Source of the DNA: Bifidobacterium reuteri DSM 23975
GTDB lineage: Bacteria; Actinomycetota; Actinomycetes; Actinomycetales; Bifidobacteriaceae
NCBI RefSeq assembly: GCF_000741695.1
Contig: NZ_JGZK01000017.1
Location: 1 to 64,000, forward strand
Direction of reading: 5' to 3'
DNA length: 64,000 nucleotides
Positions within the stretch are counted from its first letter, which is position 1. Each line of letters begins with the position of its first letter. The position numbers and the translations under genes were made by a program. Under the pieces are notes generated by a model, which was not told the DNA's origin, searched no databases, and saw only the letters and a program-made list of their open reading frames with translations. This document shows, piece after piece, positions 51,273-62,949 of this stretch.

Positions 51273-51466
51273 ACCTGCAGTCCTGTTCCTCGGCAGAAGT
51301 CTGGAACAGGACTGCAGGTAAATCAGTGCTTATTACGAACCTGCAGGCGGTCGCGGAGTGTATCGCGTGGAAGCCTGCAGGTGATTTGTGCCTATATAGG
51401 ACTCGTTTCTGCAGGTAAAACAGGTATATATACGAGGCACCAATTTACCTGCAGAGGACTATTCGC
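51273..51466. repeat. Three successive hairpins sharing CCTGCAGG arms
   Basis: ACCTGCAGTCCTGTTCC (51273-51289) pairs perfectly with 51303-51319 (17 bp). ACCTGCAGGC (51339) pairs with GCCTGCAGGT (51373). CTGCAGGTAA (51409) pairs with TTACCTGCAG near 51444. All lie between convergent genes and all use the same CTGCAGG core. Confidence 0.85.
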
Positions 51467-51506
51467 CGGGAATCAACTGGTGACCACTGGGACTCATCGG
51501 CCGAGA

Positions 51507-53306
51507 TCAACGACGCACGCGGCGGGCGATGGCGAGCGCGGCACCGGCGGCGAGGAACAACACGGTGATGCCGGCGAAGACGCTGACGTCAGCACCGGTA
51601 TCGGTCAGCTTGCCGTTCTTGTCGGAAGCGTTGTTCTTGCCGTTGTCCTTGCCGTTCTGCGGCTTGTTGACAGAACCGTTGTTGTTCTGATTGCCGCCGT
51701 TGTTGTTCTGGTTGTTGGAACCGTTGTTGTTATTACCGGCGTTGTTGTTCTGGTTATTGGAACCGTTGTTATTGTTACCGTTGTTACCACCGTTATCGCC
51801 ACCGTTGTTGTTACCGTTGTCCGGCACTTCCTGCTTGACGACCTCGGCCTTCTGGCCTGGCTCGACATTCACCACGTTGCCGTTGGCATCGAGGGTGACC
51901 TTGGAGCTGAAGGCTGCGGCGAGGTTCAGACGCTGCCAGCCGTCGGAGGTGGAGTCGAGCGGGTAGCCGGACTGGATTTCGGTGCGGGCGAGCACCTCAC
52001 GGCGCTGGTCGGCGGTCAGGGTCGGGAACACGGTGCGCAGCAGGCCCTCGGCACCGGCGGGCACGCGTGCTGGCTGGTCAGTGGCGGAGACTGGAGCGAA
52101 ACCGTAGGTGAGACGCTGGGTGTACACGTCGACAGCGGACTTGACGTCGGTGACCGGCTCGGTGGCCACGGCGTCCGTGTTGAGGTTCTTGTAGCCGTTG
52201 GTCGTGGTGGCGTTCGTCTTGGCGATGATCTCATCCAAGGTGTTGCCGTATCCGGCTTCCTGTCCGCGCTTGGTCAGGTAGTCGCGCAGCTCCTGCTGGG
52301 CGGGTTTGACGACCTGCTCGAAGTACACGTCGTCGTTCAGACGGCCGGCGGCGGAGGCCTCACCGACGATGCGGCCACCGATGATGTCCAGCGGGTAGTG
52401 GACGCCGAGCACGATGCGGTTGTTGCCACCCTCGGCGGCACGGGCCGCGATCTGCGGGGCAAATTCCGGCATCATCGCGGCGAGCACCAGACCAGAGGTG
52501 TAGAACGCCATCGTGTGGCCGGAGGGGAAGGACTGCGAAGGGTTGTTCTTGTACTTGCCGCTGTCATCCAGCGAACCAGCGAGACCGGAGTAGCCGGCAC
52601 CGTGAGGCAGGTTGCGGTAGGGATCCTGCCACGGGTTGTCCCAGTCGGCGGCGCGCTTGAGCGGCAGCTCGGCGGCCAGGCCCTTCATGTCGTTCTTGCC
52701 GTTCGCGCTGCGGTCGAACAGGTCACCGCCGGTGGTCCTGTTCAGCGAGGGGCGCGGATAGTTGAAGCTGTACTTGGCGCCGGTCACGGGAATGTAGCCG
52801 ACCATGCCGTTGAGCAGGTCGTAGGTCTTCTGCAGGGCGCGGGTCTTGGTGGTCGGATCGACGACCATGCCATCCCAGAACCATTCGCCCATGATCGGAC
52901 CGAAGGCATCCCAATAGGTTTCGCGGTTGTTCTGATCGCCGTCGATGAGCGCCTTCTGCAGCTGACTGTAATGGTCGTCGACCTTGGTGCCTGCGGCGTC
53001 ATCATCTGCGGCCTTGTTGTTGATGGCCACGGTCAGATCATCGTTCTGCTTGAGAATCGAGGCACCGGCATCGGTGACATCGCCACGGAACACGGTGGTT
53101 TCGTCATTGTTCGGGTTGTCCACCGGAGTCCAGTAGTTGTTGAACTCCTTGAGCAGCACCTGAGGATCGGCCTTGGTACTGTCGGACGGGTAGGTGGCCG
53201 GCTGGTCGTCAGCCATCGCCGGCACTGCGGCCGCGAAGCTCGCGGCGAGCGTGGCGACGGCGGCGAGGCCGGCGATCGCGCGCTTGTACTGGGTGAATAC
53301 GGACAT
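51507..53306 (-). CDS. Cell-wall anchored PAP2-family acid phosphatase
   Basis: 599 residues. A signal peptide (MSVFTQYKRAIAGLAAVATL, cleavage after AMA) leads to an extracytoplasmic PAP2 phosphatase domain with SFPSGHTMAFYTSG and NRIVLGVHYPLDIIGGR (phosphate-binding PSGH and RxxxxxHxxxD). The catalytic KxxxxxxRP part is less clear (LKRAADWDNPWQDPYRN). A 60-residue Asn/Gly-rich spacer and KLTDTGADVS-hydrophobic-RRVRR sorting signal end the protein, so a sortase anchors it. GAGGGAGGG precedes the start. It probably releases phosphate from external esters. Confidence 0.9.
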   Translation of the reverse strand: MSVFTQYKRAIAGLAAVATLAASFAAAVPAMADDQPATYPSDSTKADPQVLLKEFNNYWTPVDNPNNDETTVFRGDVTDAGASILKQNDDLTVAINNKAADDDAAGTKVDDHYSQLQKALIDGDQNNRETYWDAFGPIMGEWFWDGMVVDPTTKTRALQKTYDLLNGMVGYIPVTGAKYSFNYPRPSLNRTTGGDLFDRSANGKNDMKGLAAELPLKRAADWDNPWQDPYRNLPHGAGYSGLAGSLDDSGKYKNNPSQSFPSGHTMAFYTSGLVLAAMMPEFAPQIAARAAEGGNNRIVLGVHYPLDIIGGRIVGEASAAGRLNDDVYFEQVVKPAQQELRDYLTKRGQEAGYGNTLDEIIAKTNATTTNGYKNLNTDAVATEPVTDVKSAVDVYTQRLTYGFAPVSATDQPARVPAGAEGLLRTVFPTLTADQRREVLARTEIQSGYPLDSTSDGWQRLNLAAAFSSKVTLDANGNVVNVEPGQKAEVVKQEVPDNGNNNGGDNGGNNGNNNNGSNNQNNNAGNNNNGSNNQNNNGGNQNNNGSVNKPQNGKDNGKNNASDKNGKLTDTGADVSVFAGITVLFLAAGAALAIARRVRR

Positions 53307-53619
53307 TGTCCCTCCCTCAATCAATGTCAGTCTGCATCGATGCCCTTGCCTGTGGCATCATCAGACGCAAGCATTCGTCCTCGGCCTTGGCTGGCGACGA
53401 TGCGAATGCTCTTATGCACAACGCTAGAAAGGCGACATGTCCCGAATGGACAAGAATCGCGAATGCCGGATGACCGGTAATTGAACAGCCGAAGTCGGCA
53501 ATGTAGCCATAGGAACAGTCATGCCTCGTAACAGCCCGCTGAGCTTTCCCTGCCCTGCCTCCCCGACCTGCACGCCGCGAATTTCCGTTTCCCCGGCGGC
53601 AACGGGTAGTCTGGGAGCT
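53307..53619. other. Divergent spacer phosphatase-upp
   Basis: 313 bp. It must hold both promoters; none stands out. An open frame in phase with upp (from 53521) is Pro/Ser/Thr-rich without conserved character, and is not taken as part of the protein. Confidence 0.4.
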
Positions 53620-54261
53620 ATGGAATTGCATGTTTTGAATCATCCGCTGGTCGAGCACAAGCTCACCGTGCTGCGAGACAAGAACACCCCCTCCTCCACC
53701 TTCCGCGAGCTCGTCTCCGAGCTGGTCATGCTGGAAGCCTACGAAGCCACCCGCGACCTGAGCGTCGTATCCGTGCCGATCGAGACGCCGGTCGCCCCGA
53801 TGACCGGCAAGAAGCTGGCCGAACCGCGCCCGATCATCGTACCGGTGCTGCGTGCGGGGCTCGGCATGCTCGACGGCATGACCCGTCTCATCCCCACCGC
53901 CGAAGTCGGATTCCTCGGCATGAAGCGCGACGAGGAGCATCCCACCCAGCAGATCACTTATGCGAACCGTCTGCCGGAAGACCTGTCCGGCCGTCAGTGC
54001 TTCCTCATCGACCCGATGCTTGCCACCGGCGGCACGCTGGTCGCCGCCACGCATTACCTGGCCGAGCGCGGTGCCAAGGACGTGACCGCCATCAACATCA
54101 TCGCCGCCCCCGAAGGCATCAAGTACGTCGAGGAGCACATCGACCCGTCCATCGACTTCAAGGTCGTGGTGTGCGCGGTCGACGAAAGGCTCAACGAGAA
54201 GTGCTACATCGTGCCGGGTCTGGGCGACGCCGGCGATCGCCTGTACGGAGTGATCGACTGA
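53620..54261 (+). CDS. upp: Uracil phosphoribosyltransferase
   Basis: Salvages uracil to UMP with PRPP. The 213 residues show [23 protein letters not shown], the family motif [13 protein letters not shown], the PRPP loop [14 protein letters not shown] and the uracil-binding [11 protein letters not shown] at the C-terminus. The start at 53620 is chosen by family match and GGGAG upstream. A GC-rich 9-bp stem follows the stop. Confidence 0.97.
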   Translation: MELHVLNHPLVEHKLTVLRDKNTPSSTFRELVSELVMLEAYEATRDLSVVSVPIETPVAPMTGKKLAEPRPIIVPVLRAGLGMLDGMTRLIPTAEVGFLGMKRDEEHPTQQITYANRLPEDLSGRQCFLIDPMLATGGTLVAATHYLAERGAKDVTAINIIAAPEGIKYVEEHIDPSIDFKVVVCAVDERLNEKCYIVPGLGDAGDRLYGVID

Positions 54262-54265
54262 CCTA

Positions 54266-54302
54266 CGTCGGCCGACAGCTCAGCGGGATGTGCCGGCCGA
54301 CG
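54266..54302 (+). terminator. Stem after upp
   Basis: CGTCGGCCG (54266-54274) and CGGCCGACG (54294-54302) form a perfect stem starting 5 bp beyond the upp stop. No T tract. Confidence 0.5.
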
Positions 54303-54385
54303 CATCCCATCAATCCCGACAATGTCTCGTCGAACGTACATCAAGCGTCTTAGCGTACGTTTGCCGAGGTTTCAGCACCCCTTTT

Positions 54386-54430
54386 CTCACTAAACGTACG
54401 CTCACGGTCACTCAGCGTACGTTTAGTGAG
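54386..54430. repeat. Hairpin repeat, 17-bp stem, related to 46.1 kb
   Basis: CTCACTAAACGTACGCT (54386-54402) and AGCGTACGTTTAGTGAG (54414-54430) pair perfectly around an 11-base loop. A half copy AGCGTACGTTTGCCGAG lies at 54352. It is 37 bp before the rlmH ATG. Confidence 0.85.
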
Positions 54431-54467
54431 ATGGACAAGCATTATCCATCGTTGTTACGTGAGTAGT

Positions 54468-54947
54468 ATGCAAATCGACATCATTGCGCCGGGCCGCGTG
54501 AAAGAACAGTATCTGCGCGACGCCATCGACGAGTATTCCAAACGACTTTCGCGGTACTGCAAACTCAGCATCATCGAAGTCGCGGACGAAAAGACGCCTG
54601 AGCATGCTTCGGAAGGCATCGAACGGCAGATCAAGGCCAAAGAAGGCGAACGCATCGCCAAGCACCTTCGTGACGGCGCGTTTCTCATCGCGCTGGCCAT
54701 CGACGGCAAACAGCTCTCCAGCGAGGAATTCGCTGCCAAGATCGAGGATTGGGGACTGCACGGCGTCAGTCATATCCAGCTCGTGATCGGCGGATCAATC
54801 GGCCTTGACGACGCGATACTGCGCCGCGCGAACTTCAAACTCAGCTTCTCGAAGATGACGTTCCCGCATCAGCTCATGCGCGTGATCCTGCTCGAGCAGA
54901 TCTACCGGGCATACAAGATCAACGCCGGCGAACCGTATCATAAGTAG
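54468..54947 (+). CDS. rlmH: 23S rRNA pseudouridine1915 N3-methyltransferase
   Basis: A SPOUT-fold methyltransferase that methylates pseudouridine 1915 in 23S rRNA helix 69. The 159 residues match the family length, with MQIDIIAPGRVKEQYL, IALAIDGKQLSSEEFA, the AdoMet knot IQLVIGGSIGLDDAIL and the C-terminal SKMTFPHQLMRVILLEQIYRA. The start at 54468 has no strong ribosome-binding site; the hairpin repeat lies in its leader. Confidence 0.97.
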   Translation: MQIDIIAPGRVKEQYLRDAIDEYSKRLSRYCKLSIIEVADEKTPEHASEGIERQIKAKEGERIAKHLRDGAFLIALAIDGKQLSSEEFAAKIEDWGLHGVSHIQLVIGGSIGLDDAILRRANFKLSFSKMTFPHQLMRVILLEQIYRAYKINAGEPYHK

Positions 54948-54957
54948 CCAGCCAAGC

Positions 54958-55007
54958 ATCTTCCTGGGCCGGACGCCCGCCCAAGCCGCCCGCCCGCCCA
55001 GGAAGAT
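54958..55007 (+). terminator. Stem after rlmH
   Basis: ATCTTCCTGGGC (54958-54969) pairs perfectly with GCCCAGGAAGAT (54996-55007) around a C-rich loop. No T tract, and it is shared with the convergent GDPD gene. Confidence 0.6.
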
Positions 55008-55080
55008 ACCCACGGTGTAGGGATTACCCCATCGTGTAGGGAGTAGTTTTTACGATTCCGCGGAATTCCGCCATTCCGCA

Positions 55081-55156
55081 TCCCTACATCATGGGAAAAT
55101 CCCTACATGATGGGAAGTTCCCTACATGGTGGGAAGTTCCCTACATGATGGGCATA
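55081..55156. repeat. Four tandem 19-bp repeats, TCCCTACATGATGGGAAGT
   Basis: Units start at 55081, 55100, 55119 and 55138, with one to three changes each. TGTAGGGA appears inverted at 55015 and 55034. Every unit has TCCC..GGGA symmetry. Between rlmH and the convergent GDPD gene. Confidence 0.85.
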
Positions 55157-55180
55157 TCCCGCCTACACCGCAGCACGGCG

Positions 55181-56290
55181 CTACCGTGCGTCGGGGACGA
55201 ACGCCTCAAAGATGTGGCGGTCGAAGTACTGGTCGCACTGGGCCAGCTCGTCGCTGCTACGCACGGTCCAGGACACAGCCGTGGCACCCATCGCACGAGC
55301 CAGTCGCACCTGCGGCGAAGCGCCGCCGGTCCAGTCATAGGCCACGAAATCAGGACGCGACAGCCAATCGAACGCCAGCAGTCCGGCACCCCATTCCAGC
55401 GGGCCGTCCTTCTGCAGCTTCGCCGGCCAGCTCAACTGGCCGCGGCAGACCTCGGGGTGATGCTGCTTGTACCAGTTGACCGCGCCCGGATGGAAGGATT
55501 CGATGACGTACGGCCCGCGGTAGTCCTCAAGCAGCGCGTGCCCCTTCTCCATCAATTCCTCGGTGCGCGCATCCCAGGCGCTATTGTCGCTGAACTTGTA
55601 TTCCACAATCAGCGGAGCACGGCCGGCCACCACCTTGAGTACGTCGGAGAACAGCGGCACGTGCTGATAGTAGCCTTCCGGCGCGGCGGACGGCGTGACC
55701 ACGAGCGGCGGATTCGCATCGGCACCAGGCAGCGGCTTGGCCTTGAGATCGCCGGGCTTGGCACCGGGGAACAGCGGAATACGGGTGAGCTCGTCGTAGG
55801 TGAGATCCTCGACGCGACGCGGATCGCCGGCCACACGCAGCAAGTCGGCGTCATGCACCACGACCACCTGCCCGTCGAGCGTGAGCTGGAGGTCGAGTTC
55901 GATGCCGTAGCCGGCTTCGCAGGCGGCGGCGAACGCGGCCAACGAGTTCTCGGGGGCGATGGGGCCGGTGACCTCCGGACTGCCGTAGCCTGCCTTCATG
56001 GCCATGCGGCGGGCGAGCGCCACGTAATCGGCGTTTTCGGACATCGCCGTGTTGGTGGTGTCCGCCTGGGCGCTGATCGGGTCGTCGCCGGAGTACTCGG
56101 GCGCGTCGGCGGGGTTCACGAGGCCCGAGCCGGCGTCATGCAGGCCGCGGTGCGCATACCAGACCTCGGGGATGGACGGCACGAAGTTGCGGCGCTTGTC
56201 GTTGAACGAACGAGGGGCCACGGCCCATGCGGCGGCACCGGCGGCCGCAGCGCCGGCCAGTACCACATTTCTCAGCAATTTTGCAGACAT
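55181..56290 (-). CDS. Glycerophosphodiester phosphodiesterase family protein
   Basis: 369 residues. An N-terminal hydrophobic anchor or signal (NVVLAGAAAAGAAAWAVA) precedes a GDPD barrel: VWYAHRGLHD and APENSLAAF carry the catalytic His-Arg and Glu, GIELDLQLTLDGQVVVVHD the second histidine and metal ligands. A 60-residue insert separates HRG from PENS. It would hydrolyse glycerophosphodiesters to glycerol 3-phosphate at the cell surface or on the inner face of the membrane. GGAAGGA precedes the ATG. Confidence 0.9.
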   Translation of the reverse strand: MSAKLLRNVVLAGAAAAGAAAWAVAPRSFNDKRRNFVPSIPEVWYAHRGLHDAGSGLVNPADAPEYSGDDPISAQADTTNTAMSENADYVALARRMAMKAGYGSPEVTGPIAPENSLAAFAAACEAGYGIELDLQLTLDGQVVVVHDADLLRVAGDPRRVEDLTYDELTRIPLFPGAKPGDLKAKPLPGADANPPLVVTPSAAPEGYYQHVPLFSDVLKVVAGRAPLIVEYKFSDNSAWDARTEELMEKGHALLEDYRGPYVIESFHPGAVNWYKQHHPEVCRGQLSWPAKLQKDGPLEWGAGLLAFDWLSRPDFVAYDWTGGASPQVRLARAMGATAVSWTVRSSDELAQCDQYFDRHIFEAFVPDAR

Positions 56291-56423
56291 TGGATTCCTT
56301 CCGTATCCTTCCGTTGCAGTGCTATCAGATTACCGCCCAACGGACGCCGGCATAGGCCAGTGTCCCATGAACGTCCCCATGAACAGCCCCATGAGCGTCT
56401 TGTGAAGGCGCACGAACGACTGG

Positions 56424-57680
56424 TTACACCGATAATGCGTCGGCGAGCCATGACGGGGTGAGGGGGTCACTCGGGTCAAGGGCCCTGTCGGGATGATCGG
56501 CGCGCAGAGGAGCCCAGCTGAAATCGGGAACCAACTCGGCAGCCGTGCAGGGCTCGGGGGTCGGACGGACGCGCAGCAACCAGGCGCAGTAGCCGATGAT
56601 CTGTTCGGGGGCGATGCCACGCGCGCGCAGGGCACCCATGTCGAGCGAACGCTCGCGTTTGGCGAGACGACGGCCGGCCGCATTGTCAATCAGCGGCAAA
56701 TGCGCGTACGCAGGATTCACCGGCGAGCGAAGACGGGAACCTACTCTGCCGGACGCACTACCGACGTGTGCGGCACAACCGGCATCAGCAAGCCGGGTGG
56801 CGTCGATGGTGATGGAATCCAGACGCGAGATTGGACATGCGGACGAGTCGCCCACCCCCATGCCCGGCGAGCATTCCGGCTGGAATCCGCCGGCGAGCAG
56901 GCATCTGCGGATCCACATCTGCAATGCCGTGGAGCGCAGCAGGTCACGCCCGCGCACGATGTCATCGACGCCCATGTCCAAGTCGTCCACGACCACGACA
57001 AGCTGGTAGCCGAACAGCCCATCCGCCCGGCGAATCACCGAATCTCCGACTTCGCGGGCCAGATCGTAGTCTTGCGGGCCGTATATGCGGTCATCGAACG
57101 ACGCCGCTCCACCACGGATTCCTTCATGGACGGTTTCATGGACGGCGCTGGCATCGCCCCTGTCCGCGCAGTCACAGGAACCACCGATGGCATCTGAGGC
57201 AGCCGTCCACTCCCCCGCTTCGGGCATGGCGATGCGAATGGAATGCTGGTCTCCGTGCGCCAGTCGCGCCCGCACGGTTTCCGGGTGATCGTGGAGCAGT
57301 CGACGGCAGGTGCCGGGGTAGACCATGAAGCCGTCGCCCTCGTTCGGGGCAGAGGCGGCGCGGATGTCCGCGCGCGAGCAGAAGCAAGGGTAGACCACGC
57401 CATCCGCCTTGCGCAGGCAGTCCAGTGCGTATTCGTATCGTTTGGTGCGGCGCGACTGGTACATGGGCGAGGCCGCATTGTCCCAGTCGAGGCCGAGCCA
57501 GCGCAGGTCGTCCATCATCAGACGGTCGGCACCGGCGATCACACGCGGCTTGTCCACGTCCTCGATGCGCAGCAACATGCGCTCGCCGCGCGAACGGGCG
57601 GACAGCCAGGCGGCCAGCATGGCGTACACGTTGCCTATGTGCATGCGCCCCGATGGTGTCGGCGCGAATCGTCCGGTCAT
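56424..57680 (-). CDS. gluQ: Glutamyl-Q tRNA(Asp) synthetase-like protein
   Basis: 418 residues resembling the GluRS catalytic core without an anticodon-binding domain: [13 protein letters not shown] (HIGH motif), RIEDVDKPR, zinc-site cysteines in [10 protein letters not shown] and [20 protein letters not shown] and KRERSLDM near the KMSK position. GluQ glutamylates queuosine in tRNA-Asp. It is longer than the usual 300 residues: hydrophilic inserts lie near residues 160-200 and 275-325. A truncated discriminating GluRS paralogue is an alternative. The start at 57680 follows GGAGGAG. Confidence 0.85.
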   Translation of the reverse strand: MTGRFAPTPSGRMHIGNVYAMLAAWLSARSRGERMLLRIEDVDKPRVIAGADRLMMDDLRWLGLDWDNAASPMYQSRRTKRYEYALDCLRKADGVVYPCFCSRADIRAASAPNEGDGFMVYPGTCRRLLHDHPETVRARLAHGDQHSIRIAMPEAGEWTAASDAIGGSCDCADRGDASAVHETVHEGIRGGAASFDDRIYGPQDYDLAREVGDSVIRRADGLFGYQLVVVVDDLDMGVDDIVRGRDLLRSTALQMWIRRCLLAGGFQPECSPGMGVGDSSACPISRLDSITIDATRLADAGCAAHVGSASGRVGSRLRSPVNPAYAHLPLIDNAAGRRLAKRERSLDMGALRARGIAPEQIIGYCAWLLRVRPTPEPCTAAELVPDFSWAPLRADHPDRALDPSDPLTPSWLADALSV

Positions 57681-57768
57681 GACTGCTTCTTCTCCTCCAC
57701 TGCGGGCACTCATTCCCCGTTTTCCCTACCATATGCGGCAGAAACATACACCATACGCACCGTAACTC

Positions 57769-57960
57769 CGTTGAATGAGGTACATTCCGGCCATTACAGA
57801 CAGCTATCTGCCTTGAATGTGGTACCCGCACCGCGAAAGCGGCAGTATCGGAGAACGTAGCTCAACGTCATTCCGCCAGTTTCCGGCCTCCGATACTTGA
57901 CCTCATACCTCATTGAACGCAGATACCTATCCGCGCAACCGGTGTACCTACCACACTCAA
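57769..57960. repeat. Scattered TTGAATGAGGTA repeats
   Basis: CGTTGAATGAGGTA (57769), CTTGAATGTGGTA (57812) and the inverted TACCTCATTGAACG (57906), with a weaker inverted copy near 57953, lie in the 423-bp spacer gluQ-clpB. No ORF. The rest of the spacer holds the clpB terminator. Confidence 0.5.
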
Positions 57961-58017
57961 CCGAGAAACCTACGGCACACCTTGCAATCTCTTTTCCGAA
58001 GATTCCCAAAACGGCAA

Positions 58018-58047
58018 TGGCGGCCGTGAATCACTTCACAGCCGCCA
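58018..58047 (-). terminator. Terminator after clpB
   Basis: TGGCGGC (58018-58024) with GCCGCCA (58041-58047), and GTGAA with TTCAC inside. The minus strand continues TTGCCGTTTT. Confidence 0.7.
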
Positions 58048-58103
58048 TGTCAGCCTTTTCATAACAACATGTACATCAACACGCTGCACTCATTCCCGCA
58101 ACG

Positions 58104-60773
<2,670 letters not shown>

Positions 60774-60947
60774 GATGTGTTCCTCCAAAGTATTCTTGTA
60801 TGCCCGCCCGAGGTTGCGCACGGTTTGCGATCCGGCCTTGGCGGCCCGATTGCTCGGCCCGCCGCTTGCCGAATCATGACCGCGCGCCCTAGGCGGGCAT
60901 TCGTGTCATGTTCTGATTCATTCAACCGACCTATGGCACATTCTATT

Positions 60948-60982
60948 CCCAAAACTTGAGCGGAGGTGACTCAAGTTTTGGG
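60948..60982. promoter_or_regulatory. HAIR (HspR) operator upstream of clpB
   Basis: CTTGAG, nine bases, CTCAAG (60955-60975): 13 of 14 positions of the HAIR consensus. The arms extend to a perfect 13 bp (CCCAAAACTTGAG with its complement). On the minus strand TAGAAT (60945-60940) directly follows, a likely -10. It also abuts the stop codon of the ThDP enzyme gene. Confidence 0.85.
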
Positions 60983-60988
60983 ATTCGG

Positions 60989-62758
60989 CTACTCCCGCGG
61001 CACGCGATCGGCATGCTCGGGCAGCGCGGGCGGGGTCGGCAGACCTTCGTGCACAAGGTTCCACGGCGAGGGGAAATCCGCCACCGGCACTTCGATCAGC
61101 GTCGGCGTCCGGCTGGCAAGCGCCTTCTCCAGCGCACGCCCCAGCTCCTGCGGGTCGAAAACACGCGCGTGGGCGATGCCGAACGCGTCTGCAAGCTTCA
61201 TGTAGTCCGGGTCGGTCAGGTCCGAGGAGAACACTCGACCGCCGTAATTGCCGTTCTGAATGCGGCGCACATTGCCGTAATAGCCGTCGTTGAACACCAC
61301 GGCGGCCACCGCCAGCCCGAACCGACGCATGGTGGACAGCTCCTGCAAGGTCCAGGAGAAGCCGCCGTCGCCGCTGACGGACACCACGCGACGGTCCGGC
61401 GCCGCAGCCTGCACGCCGAGCGACGTGGCGAATCCGAAGCCGAGCGTGCCCTCATAGCCCGGGCCGATGTAGGTCTCGGGGCTGTGGCGCGGCATGCATA
61501 TCGCCGCCGCGTATCCGATCTGCGTGTATTCGCTGACGAATACGCCGTCCTTGCCGAGCACGCGCCCGATGACGTCGAGATATTCGCGCTGCGGGTCGAG
61601 TTGGGCGAGCGTCCGGTCGCTCCAGGCGCGCACCTCGGCCAGTTCCTCGCTCCGGTAGGCAGGCCGGTAGCCGACCACGGACTGCGCCACTACGGCAGCG
61701 TCATCGCCAGCGGCAGCACCCGCCGATTCGCTAGACGATTCACCATCACCAGCCGATTCGCCATCCACCCCACCAAGCAGCTCGACCAGCTTGGCGAGCG
61801 CCACCTTGGCGTCGCCCAGCACGGCAATCTCCGGGTGACGCGGGCCGGTCAGGTCCGCGGCGTCGGCGTTGATGCAGATGTACGGCACACCGTTCACATT
61901 GAGCTCGCCGCCGAAACTACCCACGAAGCGCGAGCCGACAGCGATGATGAGGTCGGCGGTCTCACGCAGTTTGCGGAACGCCACCTGATCGAACGCCAGC
62001 GGATCGTCAGCGTCGATGTCGCCGCGGCCATTCTCGGTGACCACAACAGGTGCCCCCAGCAGGTGCGCCAGTTCGGTGAGCTCCTTGGATGCGCCGGCCG
62101 CGCGCACGCCGCCGCCAGCGTAAATCAGCGGGCGCTGCGACCGGGCGACGCGCTCTGCGGCACGCCTGAGCACCTCGTCCGCAGGCACGACGGGCTCCGG
62201 CTCGACATATCCGGGAATCGCCAGATTGGCGGGAATCGACGCGGCGAGCACGTCCGGCGGAATCTCCAGCACCACCGGGCGCGGACGGCCGGACCGCAGC
62301 TGGCGGAACGCCTCGGCCACCAGGCCGGGGATGTCTTCCGCATGTTCAGCCATCGCGTGCCATTTGCACAGGCGCGCGATGATGCCGGTCTGGTCGGGCA
62401 GCTCATGCAATACGCCATCGCCCTTGCCGATCTGCGGAGTATCCACCTGACCGCAGATGAGCAGCACACGCGAATTCGTGGAGTATGCCGTAGCGAGGCC
62501 AGCGAGCGCGTTGAGCACGCCGGGACCGGGCACCACCATACCCACGCCTTCGCGCCCCGAGCTGCGCGCATAGCCGTCGGCCATGTAGGTGACGGCCTGC
62601 TCGTTGCGCGCGCAGATGTAGCGGATCTGCGCCTTGCGGTAGTAGAGCGCATCGCAGGCGGCGTCCAGCTGCACGCCGGGAATACCGAAGATGGTGTCTA
62701 CGCCTTGCGCGATCAGGGCTTCGGCGAGCGCGTCGCCGCCGGTGGTGAATCGGGTCAT
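60989..62758 (-). CDS. Thiamine-diphosphate-dependent enzyme (acetolactate synthase-like)
   Basis: 589 residues with the three POX/AHAS-family domains: GVDTIFGIPGVQLD and the catalytic glutamate in CARNEQAVTYMADGYAR, a central domain (RPLIYAGGGVRAAGASKEL), and the ThDP-binding motif SGDGGFSWTLQELSTMRRFGLAVAAVVFNDGYYG. A Gly/Ser/Ala/Glu-rich insert lies near residues 340-365. Several activities fit (acetolactate synthase, other 2-oxoacid decarboxylases or carboligases); no ilvN subunit is adjacent. It is divergent from a GntR regulator, its probable controller. No strong Shine-Dalgarno was seen. Confidence 0.82.
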   Translation of the reverse strand: MTRFTTGGDALAEALIAQGVDTIFGIPGVQLDAACDALYYRKAQIRYICARNEQAVTYMADGYARSSGREGVGMVVPGPGVLNALAGLATAYSTNSRVLLICGQVDTPQIGKGDGVLHELPDQTGIIARLCKWHAMAEHAEDIPGLVAEAFRQLRSGRPRPVVLEIPPDVLAASIPANLAIPGYVEPEPVVPADEVLRRAAERVARSQRPLIYAGGGVRAAGASKELTELAHLLGAPVVVTENGRGDIDADDPLAFDQVAFRKLRETADLIIAVGSRFVGSFGGELNVNGVPYICINADAADLTGPRHPEIAVLGDAKVALAKLVELLGGVDGESAGDGESSSESAGAAAGDDAAVVAQSVVGYRPAYRSEELAEVRAWSDRTLAQLDPQREYLDVIGRVLGKDGVFVSEYTQIGYAAAICMPRHSPETYIGPGYEGTLGFGFATSLGVQAAAPDRRVVSVSGDGGFSWTLQELSTMRRFGLAVAAVVFNDGYYGNVRRIQNGNYGGRVFSSDLTDPDYMKLADAFGIAHARVFDPQELGRALEKALASRTPTLIEVPVADFPSPWNLVHEGLPTPPALPEHADRVPRE

Positions 62759-62833
62759 CAGTCCTCCTCGATGATTATCGGATTGTTCCGTCCGTTGTCC
62801 TCACGTTTGTTGTCCACACGTTTTCTATAACTA

Positions 62834-62848
62834 TAATAATGATTATTA
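62834..62848. promoter_or_regulatory. TAATAATGATTATTA palindrome
   Basis: A perfect 15-bp palindrome in the AT-rich 191-bp spacer between the divergent ThDP-enzyme and GntR genes. A plausible operator or -10 region. Inference only. Confidence 0.45.
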
Positions 62849-62949
62849 CGAATTAATGTACGGGCCATACGATGCCGCTGGCGGTACCCGCCCATGCTCT
62901 GCAAGGCGGTAGGCTGGGAAGATAGTGGCGACAACGCCAAGGAGGAAGC

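Noticed and set aside
57243-57860. 205-codon plus-strand frame over the gluQ 5' region
   Set aside because: Antisense to gluQ catalytic motifs; no start signal.
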